A stretch of DNA of 64,000 bases from CALWZE01 sp036644375 (GTDB lineage: Bacteria > Bacillota > Clostridia > Oscillospirales > Ruminococcaceae), in the NCBI GenBank assembly GCA_036644375.1, contig JAVXQD010000005.1:1-64000 (forward strand), read 5' to 3'. A program made the translations under genes and the position numbers. The notes beneath the pieces are model-generated. The model saw only the letters and a program-made list of their open reading frames with translations. It had not been told where the DNA came from and did not search any database. The number at the start of each line of letters is the position of its first letter. The first letter of the stretch is position 1. Positions 32,227 through 41,970 of the stretch are shown in pieces.

Positions 32227-33984
32227 TCAGTGCTTAAACTGGCTGTTAAAAAGCTCGGCATAAAATCCATTTTTCTCAAGCAGAAGCGCATGAGTGCCCT
32301 GCTCCACAATTTTGCCCTTTTTCATCACCAGAATAATATCCGCGTTTTGAATGGTAGACAGCCTGTGAGCCACAATAAAGCTTGTGCGCCCCGCAGTCAT
32401 GGCAGAAAATGCGTCCTGAATCTTCTGCTCGGTTCTCGTGTCTATTGAGCTGGTTGCCTCGTCGAGAATCAGCATAGGCGGAAGGCAGAGCATGACTCTC
32501 GCGATGCAGAGCAGCTGCTTTTGACCCTGTGACAAAGCCCCGCCGTCCTCGGTGATAACCGTGTCGTAGCCGTTTGCAAGTCGCTTTATAAAGTTGTGTG
32601 CATGGGACGCTTTTGCCGCCGCAACAATCTCATCCTCGGCAGCATTCGGTTTTCCCAAGATGATATTATCCCTGACGGTGCCCGCTTTAAGCCAGGTATC
32701 CTGAAGCACCATGCCATAGCTTGTCCGCAGACTTTTTCGGGTGAGACTGCGTATATCCGAGCCATCGACACAAATCGATCCCGAATCAACATCGTAAAAG
32801 CGCATCAGCAGGTTTATAATGGTTGTTTTTCCGCATCCTGTCGGTCCGACAATCGCAACCCGACAGCCTGACTTGATTTGTATATTGAGATTTTCAATCA
32901 GCTTTTTGTCCTGTGAATAGGAGAAGTCAACATGACTCAGCTCAATGTCACCGCTTGCGTTTTCGAGCACCGCCGCACTGTCTGCTTCGGGAGGCTGAGG
33001 CTGTTCCTCTATCAGCTCAAAGATTCGGCGCGCACATGCAAGCGCATTTTGAAGCTCGGTGACAACGCCCGATATCTCATTGAACGGCTTGGTATACTGA
33101 TTGGCATAGCTCAAGAAGCAGGACAGCCCGCCTATCGTGATTGTCCCCGACAGCACCGACAGCGCACCGGTCACGCCGACTCCGGCATAGGCAAGCGCGT
33201 TGACAAATCTCGTGCTCGGATTGACAAGTGAGGAGAAGAAAATGGCGCTGAGAGAGCATCGCTCGAGACGGTCGTTGACCTCGTCAAATCGCTTTTGCGT
33301 ATTTTCCTCCTGCCCGAATGCCTGAACCGTTTTTTGATTGCCTATCATCTCATCAATGAGCGACGTTTGCTCGCCGCGGGTTTCCGACTGAAGCTTAAAC
33401 ATGCTATAGGTCTTTTTTGCTATATAGTTTGCCACAATAAATGAGACGGGCGTGACACATACAACCACCAATGTGATGCCCGCATTTATTGAAAGCATGA
33501 ACAAAAGCGTTCCGATTATCGTGGCAACACCTGTAAAAAACTGAGTGAAGCCCATAAGAAGTCCGTCTGCAAACTGGTCAACATCGGAGATTACCCTGCT
33601 GACAATTTCGCCGTGAGGATGCGTGTCAATGTATTTCAGCGGCAAAATCTCGATTTTTTGAAATGCCTCGTTTCTGATATCCCTGACCACACTGTACGTT
33701 ATGCGATTGTTGAGCGTGTTCATAAGCCACTGCGAAACAGCTGTTGCGCAGACCAAAGCCGCTATTTTGATGAGAATATGCAAAATAGCGTCAAAGCTGA
33801 CACTGTCCTTTGCGACAATCAGGTCTATCACCTTTCCGATTTCAATCGGCACATAGAGCGTAGTGACAACCGCCGCCGCCGCGAACAGTATTGAAAAAAT
33901 GAGCGCTGCCCAATATTTTTTTATATATTTCAGCACCTGTTTGAGAGTTGAAAAACGGCCGTGCGTCTTTTCTTTTCCGCCCAT
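32227..33984 (-). CDS. ABC exporter half-transporter, canonical ATPase site
   Basis: 585 residues: six-helix membrane domain (1-310) and nucleotide-binding domain. Walker A GPTGCGKTT, signature LSQGQKQLLCIAR, Walker B MLILDEATSSID with the catalytic Glu, switch His in IVAHRLST. It pairs with the half-transporter encoded directly upstream (the start and stop share a base). Heterodimeric exporters of the BmrCD/TM287-288 type pump drugs or lipids; substrate not evident. Confidence 0.92.
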   Translation of the reverse strand: MGGKEKTHGRFSTLKQVLKYIKKYWAALIFSILFAAAAVVTTLYVPIEIGKVIDLIVAKDSVSFDAILHILIKIAALVCATAVSQWLMNTLNNRITYSVVRDIRNEAFQKIEILPLKYIDTHPHGEIVSRVISDVDQFADGLLMGFTQFFTGVATIIGTLLFMLSINAGITLVVVCVTPVSFIVANYIAKKTYSMFKLQSETRGEQTSLIDEMIGNQKTVQAFGQEENTQKRFDEVNDRLERCSLSAIFFSSLVNPSTRFVNALAYAGVGVTGALSVLSGTITIGGLSCFLSYANQYTKPFNEISGVVTELQNALACARRIFELIEEQPQPPEADSAAVLENASGDIELSHVDFSYSQDKKLIENLNIQIKSGCRVAIVGPTGCGKTTIINLLMRFYDVDSGSICVDGSDIRSLTRKSLRTSYGMVLQDTWLKAGTVRDNIILGKPNAAEDEIVAAAKASHAHNFIKRLANGYDTVITEDGGALSQGQKQLLCIARVMLCLPPMLILDEATSSIDTRTEQKIQDAFSAMTAGRTSFIVAHRLSTIQNADIILVMKKGKIVEQGTHALLLEKNGFYAELFNSQFKH

Positions 33985-35705
33985 TATGCACGCACCTCCT
34001 TAGGGAACTGCGAATAATAAATCTCGCTGTATACCCCGCAGCCGTTCAGAAGATAATCATGCGTGCCGATTCCCGCAATTTTCCCGTCCTCAAGCACGAC
34101 AATGAGGTCGGCATACCTTATCGATGCCGCTCTCTGTGAGACGATAAATACCGTTGCATCGGTTTTTTTAAGTGCCTCGCGGAGCCTTGCATCGGTGGCA
34201 TAATCAAGCGCGGACGAGCTGTCGTCCAAAATCAGAATTTCGGGCTTGCGCACAAGCGCGCGCGCAATTGTGAGTCTCTGTCTTTGACCACCCGAGAGAT
34301 TCTTTCCGCCCTGGCTTATTTTCGCATCGAGTCCGTCTCGCTTTGAACCGATTACATCGGAGGCCTGCGCCGTCTCAACCGCGCGCATTATCTCCGCGTC
34401 GTCGGCGTCGTTTTTTCCCCAGCGTATATTGTCGCGGATGGTGCCCGCAAACAATACCGCCTTTTGCGGCACTATCCCGATTTTTTTTCTCAGCTCCGAG
34501 ATGTCACACCGCTTGACATTGACTCCGTCAACATACACCGTCCCGCTCTCTGCATCGTAAAAGCGCGGTATAAGATTGACAAGAGAGCTTTTTCCCGAGC
34601 CTGTGCCTCCTATTATGCCGACCGTTTCACCGCGCCTTACGGAAAAATCAATGTCGCACAGAGACTCCTGAGCCGCACTTTTGTATCTCAGCGAAACATG
34701 CTCAAACCTCACCGCATATTCCGTCTGCTTTGGCCGGCTCGTCTCCTCTGTGCTCTCAAGGCTTGAGCCCTCTTCAAATATATCCGCAATTCTGTTTGCA
34801 CATGCCAAGGATTTTGTAACCGTTATTATCAGATTTGCGAGCTTTATCAGCTCAATCAAAATCTGAGACATATAGTTGTACAGCGCCACGACCGCGCCCT
34901 GCGTTATTATTCCGGCATTCACGCGTATCGCGCCCGTCCACATCAGCGCAATAATTGCGGCGTTGATAATGATGTAGGTCAGCGGATTCATAAGCGCCGA
35001 GATTCGACCGACAAATCGCTGTGTTCTTGCAAGCTGTTCATTCTGCTCCGTGAACTGCTCGATTTCCTCGTTTTCCTTTGCGAATGCGCGGATAACCCGC
35101 ACTCCCGACAGATTTGCGCGCGTTGAGCCGAGCACCGCATCCAGCTTTGACTGCACCTTTCGGTAAAGCGGTATGCTCACAAGCATAATTCCGAAAACCA
35201 CAGCGGAAAGCAGCGCAATTGCCGCGCAAAAGCTCAGTGCGGCAATTGTGTCGATTGTAAATGCCATTGCCATTGCGCCGAACACGACAAAGGGTGAGCG
35301 CAGGAACAGCCGAAGCACCAGATTCACACCCGACTGAACCTGATTTACATCGCTCGTCATTCTCGTAATCATCGTCGATGCACCGAGATTGTCCAGCTCG
35401 GAATACGACAGTTTTTGCATATGTGCAAAGAGAGCCGATTTCAGCTTTGCGGCAAACCCCACCGCCGCCTTTGCCGCAAAATACTGTGCCGTGACCGAGC
35501 TTACAAGCCCGACTGCACCGAGCAAAATCATGACGGCGCACATTTTAATAATATAGCTCTTGTCGCCGTTTGCGATTCCCACATCTATTATTGACGCGAC
35601 CACAAGCGGTATCATAAGCTCAAAGGATGCCTCAAGCATTTTAAAAAGCGGACCCAGAATGCATTCCTTTTTGTAATTTTTCAGATAAATCAATAACTTT
35701 TTCAC
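33984..35705 (-). CDS. ABC exporter half-transporter, degenerate ATPase site
   Basis: 573 residues: membrane domain and ATPase. Walker A GGTGSGKSS, signature LSGGQRQRLTIAR, Walker B ILILDDSSSALD. Here the usual catalytic Glu is Asp and the switch His is Gln (IVSQRAAS), so this chain supplies the inactive site of an asymmetric pair. With its partner it fits the heterodimeric exporter group. First gene of the pair; terminator at 32121-32185. Confidence 0.92.
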   Translation of the reverse strand: MKKLLIYLKNYKKECILGPLFKMLEASFELMIPLVVASIIDVGIANGDKSYIIKMCAVMILLGAVGLVSSVTAQYFAAKAAVGFAAKLKSALFAHMQKLSYSELDNLGASTMITRMTSDVNQVQSGVNLVLRLFLRSPFVVFGAMAMAFTIDTIAALSFCAAIALLSAVVFGIMLVSIPLYRKVQSKLDAVLGSTRANLSGVRVIRAFAKENEEIEQFTEQNEQLARTQRFVGRISALMNPLTYIIINAAIIALMWTGAIRVNAGIITQGAVVALYNYMSQILIELIKLANLIITVTKSLACANRIADIFEEGSSLESTEETSRPKQTEYAVRFEHVSLRYKSAAQESLCDIDFSVRRGETVGIIGGTGSGKSSLVNLIPRFYDAESGTVYVDGVNVKRCDISELRKKIGIVPQKAVLFAGTIRDNIRWGKNDADDAEIMRAVETAQASDVIGSKRDGLDAKISQGGKNLSGGQRQRLTIARALVRKPEILILDDSSSALDYATDARLREALKKTDATVFIVSQRAASIRYADLIVVLEDGKIAGIGTHDYLLNGCGVYSEIYYSQFPKEVRA

Positions 35706-35755
35706 AGGTCATGCCTCACAGATGTGCGTACGAATTAATATACGGCGCAATTATC

Positions 35756-37309
35756 TCAGACGCTTTTCATTGTCCAGTCCTCAAGATTCCAGATATCCGT
35801 CACAAATCTCTCGTAAAATTCCGGCTCATGGCTGACGAGAATCACCGTGCCCTTAAACTCCTCAATTGCCTTTGCGAGTGCCTCCTTTGCGAACACGTCA
35901 AGATGATTTGTCGGCTCGTCAAGCACCAGAAGATTCATAGTTCTGAGCATCAGCTTGCACAGTCTCAGCTTTGCGTTTTCTCCTCCGCTCAGAACCCTGA
36001 CCTGACTTTCGATATGCTGTGTCGTCAGCCCGCATCGCGCGAGCGCGCCGCGCACCTCGGCGTTTGTCATTGAAGGATATTCCTGCCACAGCTCCTCGAG
36101 CGCAGTGTTTGACCCGCCTGCATGTTCCTGCTCGAAATATCCGCTCTCCACGTAATAATCGCGCTCCACGCTGCCCTCAAACGGGGGGATTATGCCCAGC
36201 ATGGTTTTTAAAAGTGTTGATTTGCCGAGTCCGTTAACACCCTTTATCGCTATTTTTTGACCGCGCTCTATCTCGAATTTTTTCGGCTGAGTCAGCGCAG
36301 TTTCATATCCTATAACGAGCTTGTCCGCCCCGATGACAACCTTGCCGGGTGCGCGGGAGTAGGCGAATGCAAATGTCGGCTTTGGCTTGTCTCTCGCAAG
36401 CTCGATAACATCCATCTTATCGAGCTTTTTTTGTCTTCCCTTTGCCATATTTGCAGTTGCTGCACGCGCCTTGTTTCGCGCGATAAAATCCTCAAGATGC
36501 GCTATTTCCTTCTGCTGCTTTTCATATGCCTGCTCGACCTGACGTTTTTTCAGCTCATACATCTCGATAAATTCATCGTAGCTGCCCTTGTATCTCGTCA
36601 GCACCGCGTCCTCGACGTGGTAGACGACATTGACGACATCATTGAGAAATCCGACATCATGCGAGACAAGTATAAATGCATTGTCGTAGTTCTGCAAAAA
36701 ATTCGTCAGCCATATTATGTGATTTTCATCAAGATAGTTTGTGGGCTCGTCCAAAATCAGAATCATCGGGTTTTCAAGAAGAAGCTTGGTCAGCAGAACC
36801 TTGGTGCGCTGTCCGCCGCTCAGCTCGCTCACATCTCTGGCAAGCCCGATTTCACCAAGTCCGAGACCGTTTGAATATTCCTCAATTCGGGAATCTATCA
36901 CATAAAATCCGCTTGTTTCGAGAATATCCTGCAGCTCTCCGACCTCCTCCATCAGCGAGGACATCTCCTCCTCGGAGGCCTCGCCCATTCGCGCATACAT
37001 GTCGAGCATATCCTGTTCAAGCTTAAACATGTTGGAGAACGCCTCGCGGAGCACGTCGCGTATCGTCTTGCCGTTTTCGAGCGCCGTGCGCTGATCGAGA
37101 TAACCCACCGTGACATGACTGCACCAGTTTACCGTGCCCTCGTCAGGCGTCAAGGCACCTGTTATTATATTTAAAAACGTCGATTTTCCCTCGCCGTTTG
37201 CACCGACAAGCCCGACATGCTCGCCCTTAAGCAGCCTGAAGGACGCATCCTCTAAAATTCGACGCGCACCATATCCGTGTGTTACTTTTTCTACGTTCAG
37301 TATGCTCAT
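35756..37309 (-). CDS. ABC-F family ATPase (ribosome-associated type)
   Basis: 517 residues, two ABC domains and no membrane segments. Walker A GANGEGKST and GVNGLGKST, signatures LSGGQRTKVLL and LSGGENAKLRL, Walker B ILILDEPTNYLD and LLVLDEPTNHLD, and a charged linker of about 70 residues between them. ABC-F proteins act on ribosomes, rescuing stalled complexes or, in some cases, giving antibiotic protection. The linker is not long enough to identify a resistance type. It is 50 bases upstream-facing from the exporter pair on the same strand. Confidence 0.9.
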   Translation of the reverse strand: MSILNVEKVTHGYGARRILEDASFRLLKGEHVGLVGANGEGKSTFLNIITGALTPDEGTVNWCSHVTVGYLDQRTALENGKTIRDVLREAFSNMFKLEQDMLDMYARMGEASEEEMSSLMEEVGELQDILETSGFYVIDSRIEEYSNGLGLGEIGLARDVSELSGGQRTKVLLTKLLLENPMILILDEPTNYLDENHIIWLTNFLQNYDNAFILVSHDVGFLNDVVNVVYHVEDAVLTRYKGSYDEFIEMYELKKRQVEQAYEKQQKEIAHLEDFIARNKARAATANMAKGRQKKLDKMDVIELARDKPKPTFAFAYSRAPGKVVIGADKLVIGYETALTQPKKFEIERGQKIAIKGVNGLGKSTLLKTMLGIIPPFEGSVERDYYVESGYFEQEHAGGSNTALEELWQEYPSMTNAEVRGALARCGLTTQHIESQVRVLSGGENAKLRLCKLMLRTMNLLVLDEPTNHLDVFAKEALAKAIEEFKGTVILVSHEPEFYERFVTDIWNLEDWTMKSV

Positions 37310-37657
37310 AGAGCCTCCGTGTTGTTAAATTTGCCTCAGTCGCCGCATTATCTCAAATTGCGCCGAGATATCCGCCCTTATCTTTTCATTGATTTTTCGT
37401 CTGAGCCATTATTCGATTATTCAGCAGACATTATTCTAACGCAAAGCGCAGTGATTAACAATAGCAAACGCAAAAAACGCACTCCGATTTAGCTGCGAAT
37501 GAACAAATCCTGTTCATAAGAGCCTTTTTCAAGTGCGTTTTCTTCTGATGTACTCTCCGCTATCAGGCTTTTGCTATTTTCAAATTCATTTTTGATGCCG
37601 GTTTTTGGAGGCCGCGGCGCTCACAGGCGCAGTGATATAATCGAACAGCGGAAAATG
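37310..37657. other. Non-coding interval with a long nested inverted repeat
   Basis: No gene seen. It contains the inverted repeat at 37474-37541. Confidence 0.4.
37474..37541 (-). terminator. Terminator-like inverted repeat downstream of the VTT protein gene
   Basis: On the minus strand AAAACGCACT pairs with AGTGCGTTTT, followed by TTGCG; the loop carries its own stem GAACA-ggatt-TGTTC (37501-37515). It lies about 115 bases past the stop codon of the gene at 37658. Confidence 0.5.
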
Positions 37658-38446
37658 TCAGGTCTCCTCGTTCTGCTTTTTGATATACCTGTGGTTAATC
37701 AATATCCCCGCGAGCGCAAAGACCGCAATTAATATAAAGGTCAGCACCGACACCGCAACATCTCCGTTTTGAAGTGAGGCACCCGCAAAGGTGGACGAGA
37801 CAACCGACGGGATACGCGCAATTGTGGATACAATAAGGAATCTCGCCAATGAGAGCTTGGTAAAGGGAATAAAATATGTGAGCGCGTCCTTAGGTGTTCC
37901 GGGAATCAAAAACAGGATAAAGACAATCAGCTCGACATTGTGTGTCTTTTGCAGAAATTTTAGCTTTCCCAACTTATTTTGCGCCAATTCGTTGACAAAA
38001 TCATACCCGAGCCACATGACAAGCCTGTAGATAATCGCGCTGCCCGCAAGCGAGCCTGCCGCACACGCAAAATAGCCCCACCATGTTCCGTAAAGCATAC
38101 CGCCGACAACCTCTATCACCTCACCCGGTATGATGAACAGCACCACCTGCAATATCTGAAGCGCAATAAACATAAGCAGACCCGACAGTCCCTCTGCTCG
38201 AATTGATGCGGTCAGCGCGTCTCTGCCCTGTTCGGACAGCATATCTTTAAAATATGGAAGAATCAGCACTCCGCCGATAATTATCAGTGTTATTGCCGCA
38301 ATCAGGACCGCAAATTTCACATTTACGGGCGTCAGCCTGTCCCTGAATTTTCTTTTCGGCTCTCTTTTCTCCAAAGCAATGCTCCCATCGTTTTTTAATG
38401 CAGCTTTATTGTTAGGCAGAATCGTGTGTTTTATAACACCGCCCAT
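37658..38446 (-). CDS. TVP38/TMEM64-family (VTT/DedA-like) membrane protein
   Basis: 262 residues with about six hydrophobic segments. The VTT core is FIIPGEVIEVVGGMLYGTWWGYFACAAGSLAGSAIIYRLVMWLGYDFV (about 104-151) with FILFLIPGTPKDALTYFIPFTKLSLARFLIVSTIARIPSVVSSTFAG near 177-223. Such proteins are thought to act as lipid scramblases or carriers of lipid phosphate intermediates. Isolated gene. Confidence 0.85.
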   Translation of the reverse strand: MGGVIKHTILPNNKAALKNDGSIALEKREPKRKFRDRLTPVNVKFAVLIAAITLIIIGGVLILPYFKDMLSEQGRDALTASIRAEGLSGLLMFIALQILQVVLFIIPGEVIEVVGGMLYGTWWGYFACAAGSLAGSAIIYRLVMWLGYDFVNELAQNKLGKLKFLQKTHNVELIVFILFLIPGTPKDALTYFIPFTKLSLARFLIVSTIARIPSVVSSTFAGASLQNGDVAVSVLTFILIAVFALAGILINHRYIKKQNEET

Positions 38447-38546
38447 CCGCTGTCTGCTGCCGATATATTAACGATTAGAATACCTGTTTATATTCAAAAT
38501 CAATCAGGCTTCGATGTTTTTCGCCGCTCGCAAGCGCGGCGCGCAG

Positions 38547-39311
38547 CTAACCGAGCCGCATAATAAGACCGAGTATGAGCATGTGCAGGGGATAAAACAC
38601 ATAAAAGGAATATTGGGCAAATTTATTGTCAAAGCCTTTTTTGCCATTGTATAGCCAAATCGGAATCAATGCCAAAACCGCAAATGCCTGACCCTGAACA
38701 AAAAAGCTCAAGCCGAACACAGATACCGCGTATTCGATGCCCTCAAATAGCACGCCGTTGACCAAAAACAACCCGATAAGCTGAAAAATCCATGCTCCGT
38801 TAAAGCCTCGGAAAACATAGAATATCAAAACAGTCAATATCCCGTACCACATATAGTCCACAAATCCGAAAGCGGCGGCAAGACACGCAGCAGCCGCAAT
38901 TCCGGTTCCTGCGGATATTGTCAGCAGCACTCTGTTTTTTTGTCTGACTTTTTCAATGCCCGCTATCATAAGCAAGCCGATAAGCAGGGTGAATATCACG
39001 TTTTGATGAAACGGATAGAAAACAGTTCCCGCTGTCATCAGGTCAAACGGAATTTCGGAAATAATGGCAAACGCAAGCATTCTCAGCAGATATTTTTTCA
39101 AGCTTTTCGTGTGAAAATATCCCTCGACAAGCTGAAACGCAAAAATCGGAAAGGCTATTCTCCCCACGCAGGTCATCCATTGATTACCCGGTACTACCGT
39201 GCCCCACAAATGATCGAGGAGCATGGCCGATATGGCAATCAAACGCAGAGCAGACGCATCTATTCCGCCGAACGGCTTTTTGTCCAACGCCCTTATGGCA
39301 GTGTCCTTCAT
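38547..39311 (-). CDS. TraX-family membrane protein
   Basis: 254 residues with 7-8 hydrophobic segments. TraX marks are DASALRLIAISAMLLDHL near the N-terminus, GRIAFPIFAFQLVEGYFHTKSLKKYLLRMLAFAIISEIPFDLM, and a terminal YVFYPLHMLILGLI. F-plasmid TraX acetylates pilin; chromosomal clostridial homologues are of unknown function, perhaps acyl transfer to envelope polymers. Not linked here to conjugation genes. Confidence 0.85.
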   Translation of the reverse strand: MKDTAIRALDKKPFGGIDASALRLIAISAMLLDHLWGTVVPGNQWMTCVGRIAFPIFAFQLVEGYFHTKSLKKYLLRMLAFAIISEIPFDLMTAGTVFYPFHQNVIFTLLIGLLMIAGIEKVRQKNRVLLTISAGTGIAAAACLAAAFGFVDYMWYGILTVLIFYVFRGFNGAWIFQLIGLFLVNGVLFEGIEYAVSVFGLSFFVQGQAFAVLALIPIWLYNGKKGFDNKFAQYSFYVFYPLHMLILGLIMRLG

Positions 39312-39550
39312 TTTTATCTCCTATTTCATGTTCATTTTATGATAACAGGAAAAGTATACCGATGTTTTTTGCAAAAGGCAACTTTGAGATATCACAAGGC
39401 CGCGCACCGGTGCGATATGTTTTCCGTTTATGTATACCGCCGCTCAAACATCCCTGCTCCTATTATTGCTTTTTGCACCTCCGCTCATACACAGCACACT
39501 CGGATGTTTTTTCCACTCGGCAAATATCGAGGTTTTTTGCGCCGACACAG

Positions 39551-39580
39551 TTGATGTAGGGGTATAAAATGTAGTATAGT
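39551..39580 (+). promoter_or_regulatory. Promoter of the hem operon
   Basis: TTGATG (39551-39556) and TATAGT (39575-39580) are 18 bases apart, about 65 bases before the hemA start. The 240 bases from TraX to here hold no recognised gene or riboswitch. Confidence 0.55.
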
Positions 39581-39647
39581 ATATAAGTATCGCTATGATC
39601 TTTTTCACTTGGCTTCAATACTAAAATACATATGGAGAAATACAATC

Positions 39648-41102
39648 TTGAATATATCAATGTCCGGAATTGACTATTCCATTGCAGAAATTGACACACG
39701 CCAAATATTTTCATTTTCCGAATCGCGCCGACAGGAGCTCTACGACAGAATAGCAGAGCTTGACGGGGTTTTCGGATGCGTAATCATATCCACATGCAAC
39801 CGAACCGAGATATATCTTTCGTGTGCGGACGGTTTTTGCAATGATCCGTTTGAAGTTATGTGTGAAGCTGCCGACATTGATTATGCCGACTATAAATCGC
39901 TTCATTTTACGCATATCGGAGACGGCGCTCTGACCCATCTGTGCCTGCTGTCGTGCGGGGTGAAATCTCAGATTTGGGGAGAGGATCAGATTATCACACA
40001 GGTGAAATCCGCCGTGGCTTTTGCGCGCGAATGCCACGCGGCAGACAGCGTCCTTGAGGTGATGTTCCGCACAGCGGTTACCTGCGGCAAGCGGGTAAAA
40101 ACCGAGCTTAATCTCGCCAGGCGCGAAACCTCGATAGCTGACAGACTCGTGGCAAAGCTTGCGGAATACGGCAAAGAGATTCAATCGGTTCTGGTTATCG
40201 GCAACGGCGAGATAGGCAGACTTGCGGCGTCGGCTCTCGCTTCACGAGGATACAGCGTGTCAATGACGGTCCGCCGCTATAAGCACAAGCAGGTCGAGGT
40301 TCCCCGAGGAGTGGAGATTATCGAATATGCAGACCGATATTCCCGCATCGGATGCTTTGATGCCGTCGCAAGCGCAACGCTCAGCCCCCATCACACAGTT
40401 GAATATGAACCGCTGAGCAAGCTTTCGAAAATCCCTCATCTTTTTTTCGATCTTGCAGTTCCGCGCGATATCGAAAAGGATGTTGCCTTGCTTGAGGGAG
40501 TCACTGTTTTTGATGTGGATACGCTCAGCCGCGGTGAGGCACAGAACTCACAGGTCTGTCTGCTCGATGGCATAAACGAATATGTAGACAAATACAAATC
40601 AGATTTTTACAAATGGAATGAATACCGTCAAAACACGGACGCAAAAAAGCCTCGATTTCCTTTTTTTCTCGACATCAGCGGTCAAACGGCACTTGTTGTC
40701 GGGGCGGGCAAAATTGCTCAGAGGCGTATATCCACGCTTCGCAAATTTGATTTCAACATCGTTGTCGTTGCGCCCGACGCTTCGGACGAGATAAAAAAGC
40801 TCGCAAAAAAAGGCACACTCACCCTTTATGAGCGCGAATTTCATCCCGACGATCTGTCGTCCTCATTTATGGTAATCGCAGCGACAAACAGCCGTGAGCT
40901 CAATCACGAGATAGGCGTGCGCGCAAAGGAACTCGGCAAGCTTGTGAGCGTTGCCGATTGTGCCGACGAGTGCGGATTCTTTTTTCCCGCAATTATAGAT
41001 CGCGGGAAAACAACCGTTGCTCTTTCGGGTGACGGAAAAGACCATCATTCCGTGAGCGCGGCGGCAAAACAATTGAGGGAGTTTTACGACAATGAAGATT
41101 AG
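39648..41102 (+). CDS. hemA: Fused glutamyl-tRNA reductase and precorrin-2 dehydrogenase (HemA-SirC)
   Basis: 484 residues. The first 310 are glutamyl-tRNA reductase: catalytic Cys in ISTCNRTEIY, GVKSQIWGEDQIITQVK, ARRETSIADRLVAKL and the NADPH site VLVIGNGEIGRLAASAL. The helical dimerisation domain is cut short. Residues about 330-484 are a siroheme synthase N-domain: FPFFLDISGQTALVVGAGKIAQRRISTL, AATNSRELNHEIG and VADCADECGFFFPAII. The enzyme thus makes glutamate semialdehyde and also oxidises precorrin-2 to sirohydrochlorin. The TTG at 39648 has GGAG ten bases ahead; the ATG at 39660 is an alternative. First gene of the operon; overlaps hemC. Confidence 0.9.
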   Translation: MNISMSGIDYSIAEIDTRQIFSFSESRRQELYDRIAELDGVFGCVIISTCNRTEIYLSCADGFCNDPFEVMCEAADIDYADYKSLHFTHIGDGALTHLCLLSCGVKSQIWGEDQIITQVKSAVAFARECHAADSVLEVMFRTAVTCGKRVKTELNLARRETSIADRLVAKLAEYGKEIQSVLVIGNGEIGRLAASALASRGYSVSMTVRRYKHKQVEVPRGVEIIEYADRYSRIGCFDAVASATLSPHHTVEYEPLSKLSKIPHLFFDLAVPRDIEKDVALLEGVTVFDVDTLSRGEAQNSQVCLLDGINEYVDKYKSDFYKWNEYRQNTDAKKPRFPFFLDISGQTALVVGAGKIAQRRISTLRKFDFNIVVVAPDASDEIKKLAKKGTLTLYEREFHPDDLSSSFMVIAATNSRELNHEIGVRAKELGKLVSVADCADECGFFFPAIIDRGKTTVALSGDGKDHHSVSAAAKQLREFYDNED

Positions 41103-41970
41103 AGTTGCCAGTCGCGAAAGCGCGCTTGCGGTCGCGCAGACCGAAATGGTCATCGACTGCATAAAAAAGCATCATCCCGAGGTTGACATCGAGCTTATAA
41201 CGATGAAGACCACCGGCGACATTATTCTTGACCGCACACTTGACCAAATCGGAGGCAAGGGGCTTTTTGTAAAAGAGCTCGACGCCGCTCTGCTCGAAAA
41301 CCGCGCCGATATTACGGTTCACAGCCTGAAGGATTTGCCGATGGTAATTTCATCAGAGCTTCCGATAATCGCCATCTCCAAACGCGAGGACGCGCGAGAC
41401 GTCCTTGTGCTGCCAAAGGGCGCAGCTGAGATAGACTTTTCAAAGCCGATCGGAAGCTCGAGCTTGCGAAGAGCACTCCAGCTGAAAAAGCTTTTTCCCC
41501 TATGTGAGATAAAGTCGGTTCGCGGCAACGTATTGACTCGGCTCGACAAGCTTGACCGCGGAGAATACGGCGCACTTGTGCTCGCGTACGCGGGTCTGAA
41601 GAGGCTCGGGCTGCACGGGCGAATATCAAGGATTTTCGAGCCGTCCGAAATTCTGCCCGCCGCATGTCAGGGCATTTTGGCAGTGCAGGGACGCCGCGAC
41701 TTTGACGTCTCTTACCTGAGTGAATTCAACGACGAAAGCACCGCGATTGCGGCAAAGGCCGAGCGAGCCTTTGTGCGCGCACTTGACGGCGGGTGCAGCT
41801 CCCCCGTTGCGGCATATTGCACCAAGGAAAATGAAAAGCTCACGCTGACGGGCATTTATGTTGACGAGCAGAATGAGTTTTCCGTAAAAACAATTTGCTG
41901 CGGGGCGGATATCGGTGAGCAGTCCGCCGCCGAGCTTGCCCTGAGCATGAAAGCGGAGAGTGGATTATGA
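41092..41970 (+). CDS. hemC: Porphobilinogen deaminase HemC
   Basis: 292 residues. It joins four porphobilinogens into hydroxymethylbilane. VASRESALAVAQTEMV at the N-terminus, GGKGLFVKELDAALLENRADITVHSLKDLPM (about 55-85) with the catalytic Asp, SSLRRALQLKKL, RGNVLTRLDKL, and the dipyrromethane-binding cysteine in LDGGCSSPVAAY (about 224-235). Overlaps the hemA end by 11 bases and the next start by 4. Confidence 0.95.
   Translation: MKIRVASRESALAVAQTEMVIDCIKKHHPEVDIELITMKTTGDIILDRTLDQIGGKGLFVKELDAALLENRADITVHSLKDLPMVISSELPIIAISKREDARDVLVLPKGAAEIDFSKPIGSSSLRRALQLKKLFPLCEIKSVRGNVLTRLDKLDRGEYGALVLAYAGLKRLGLHGRISRIFEPSEILPAACQGILAVQGRRDFDVSYLSEFNDESTAIAAKAERAFVRALDGGCSSPVAAYCTKENEKLTLTGIYVDEQNEFSVKTICCGADIGEQSAAELALSMKAESGL

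Noticed and set aside
36257..36874. 205-codon frame opposite the ABC-F gene
   Set aside because: Antisense shadow; no motif or ribosome site.
39312..39550. Cobalamin or other riboswitch ahead of the hem operon
   Set aside because: No B12-box or other known consensus; the likely promoter lies downstream of most of this DNA.
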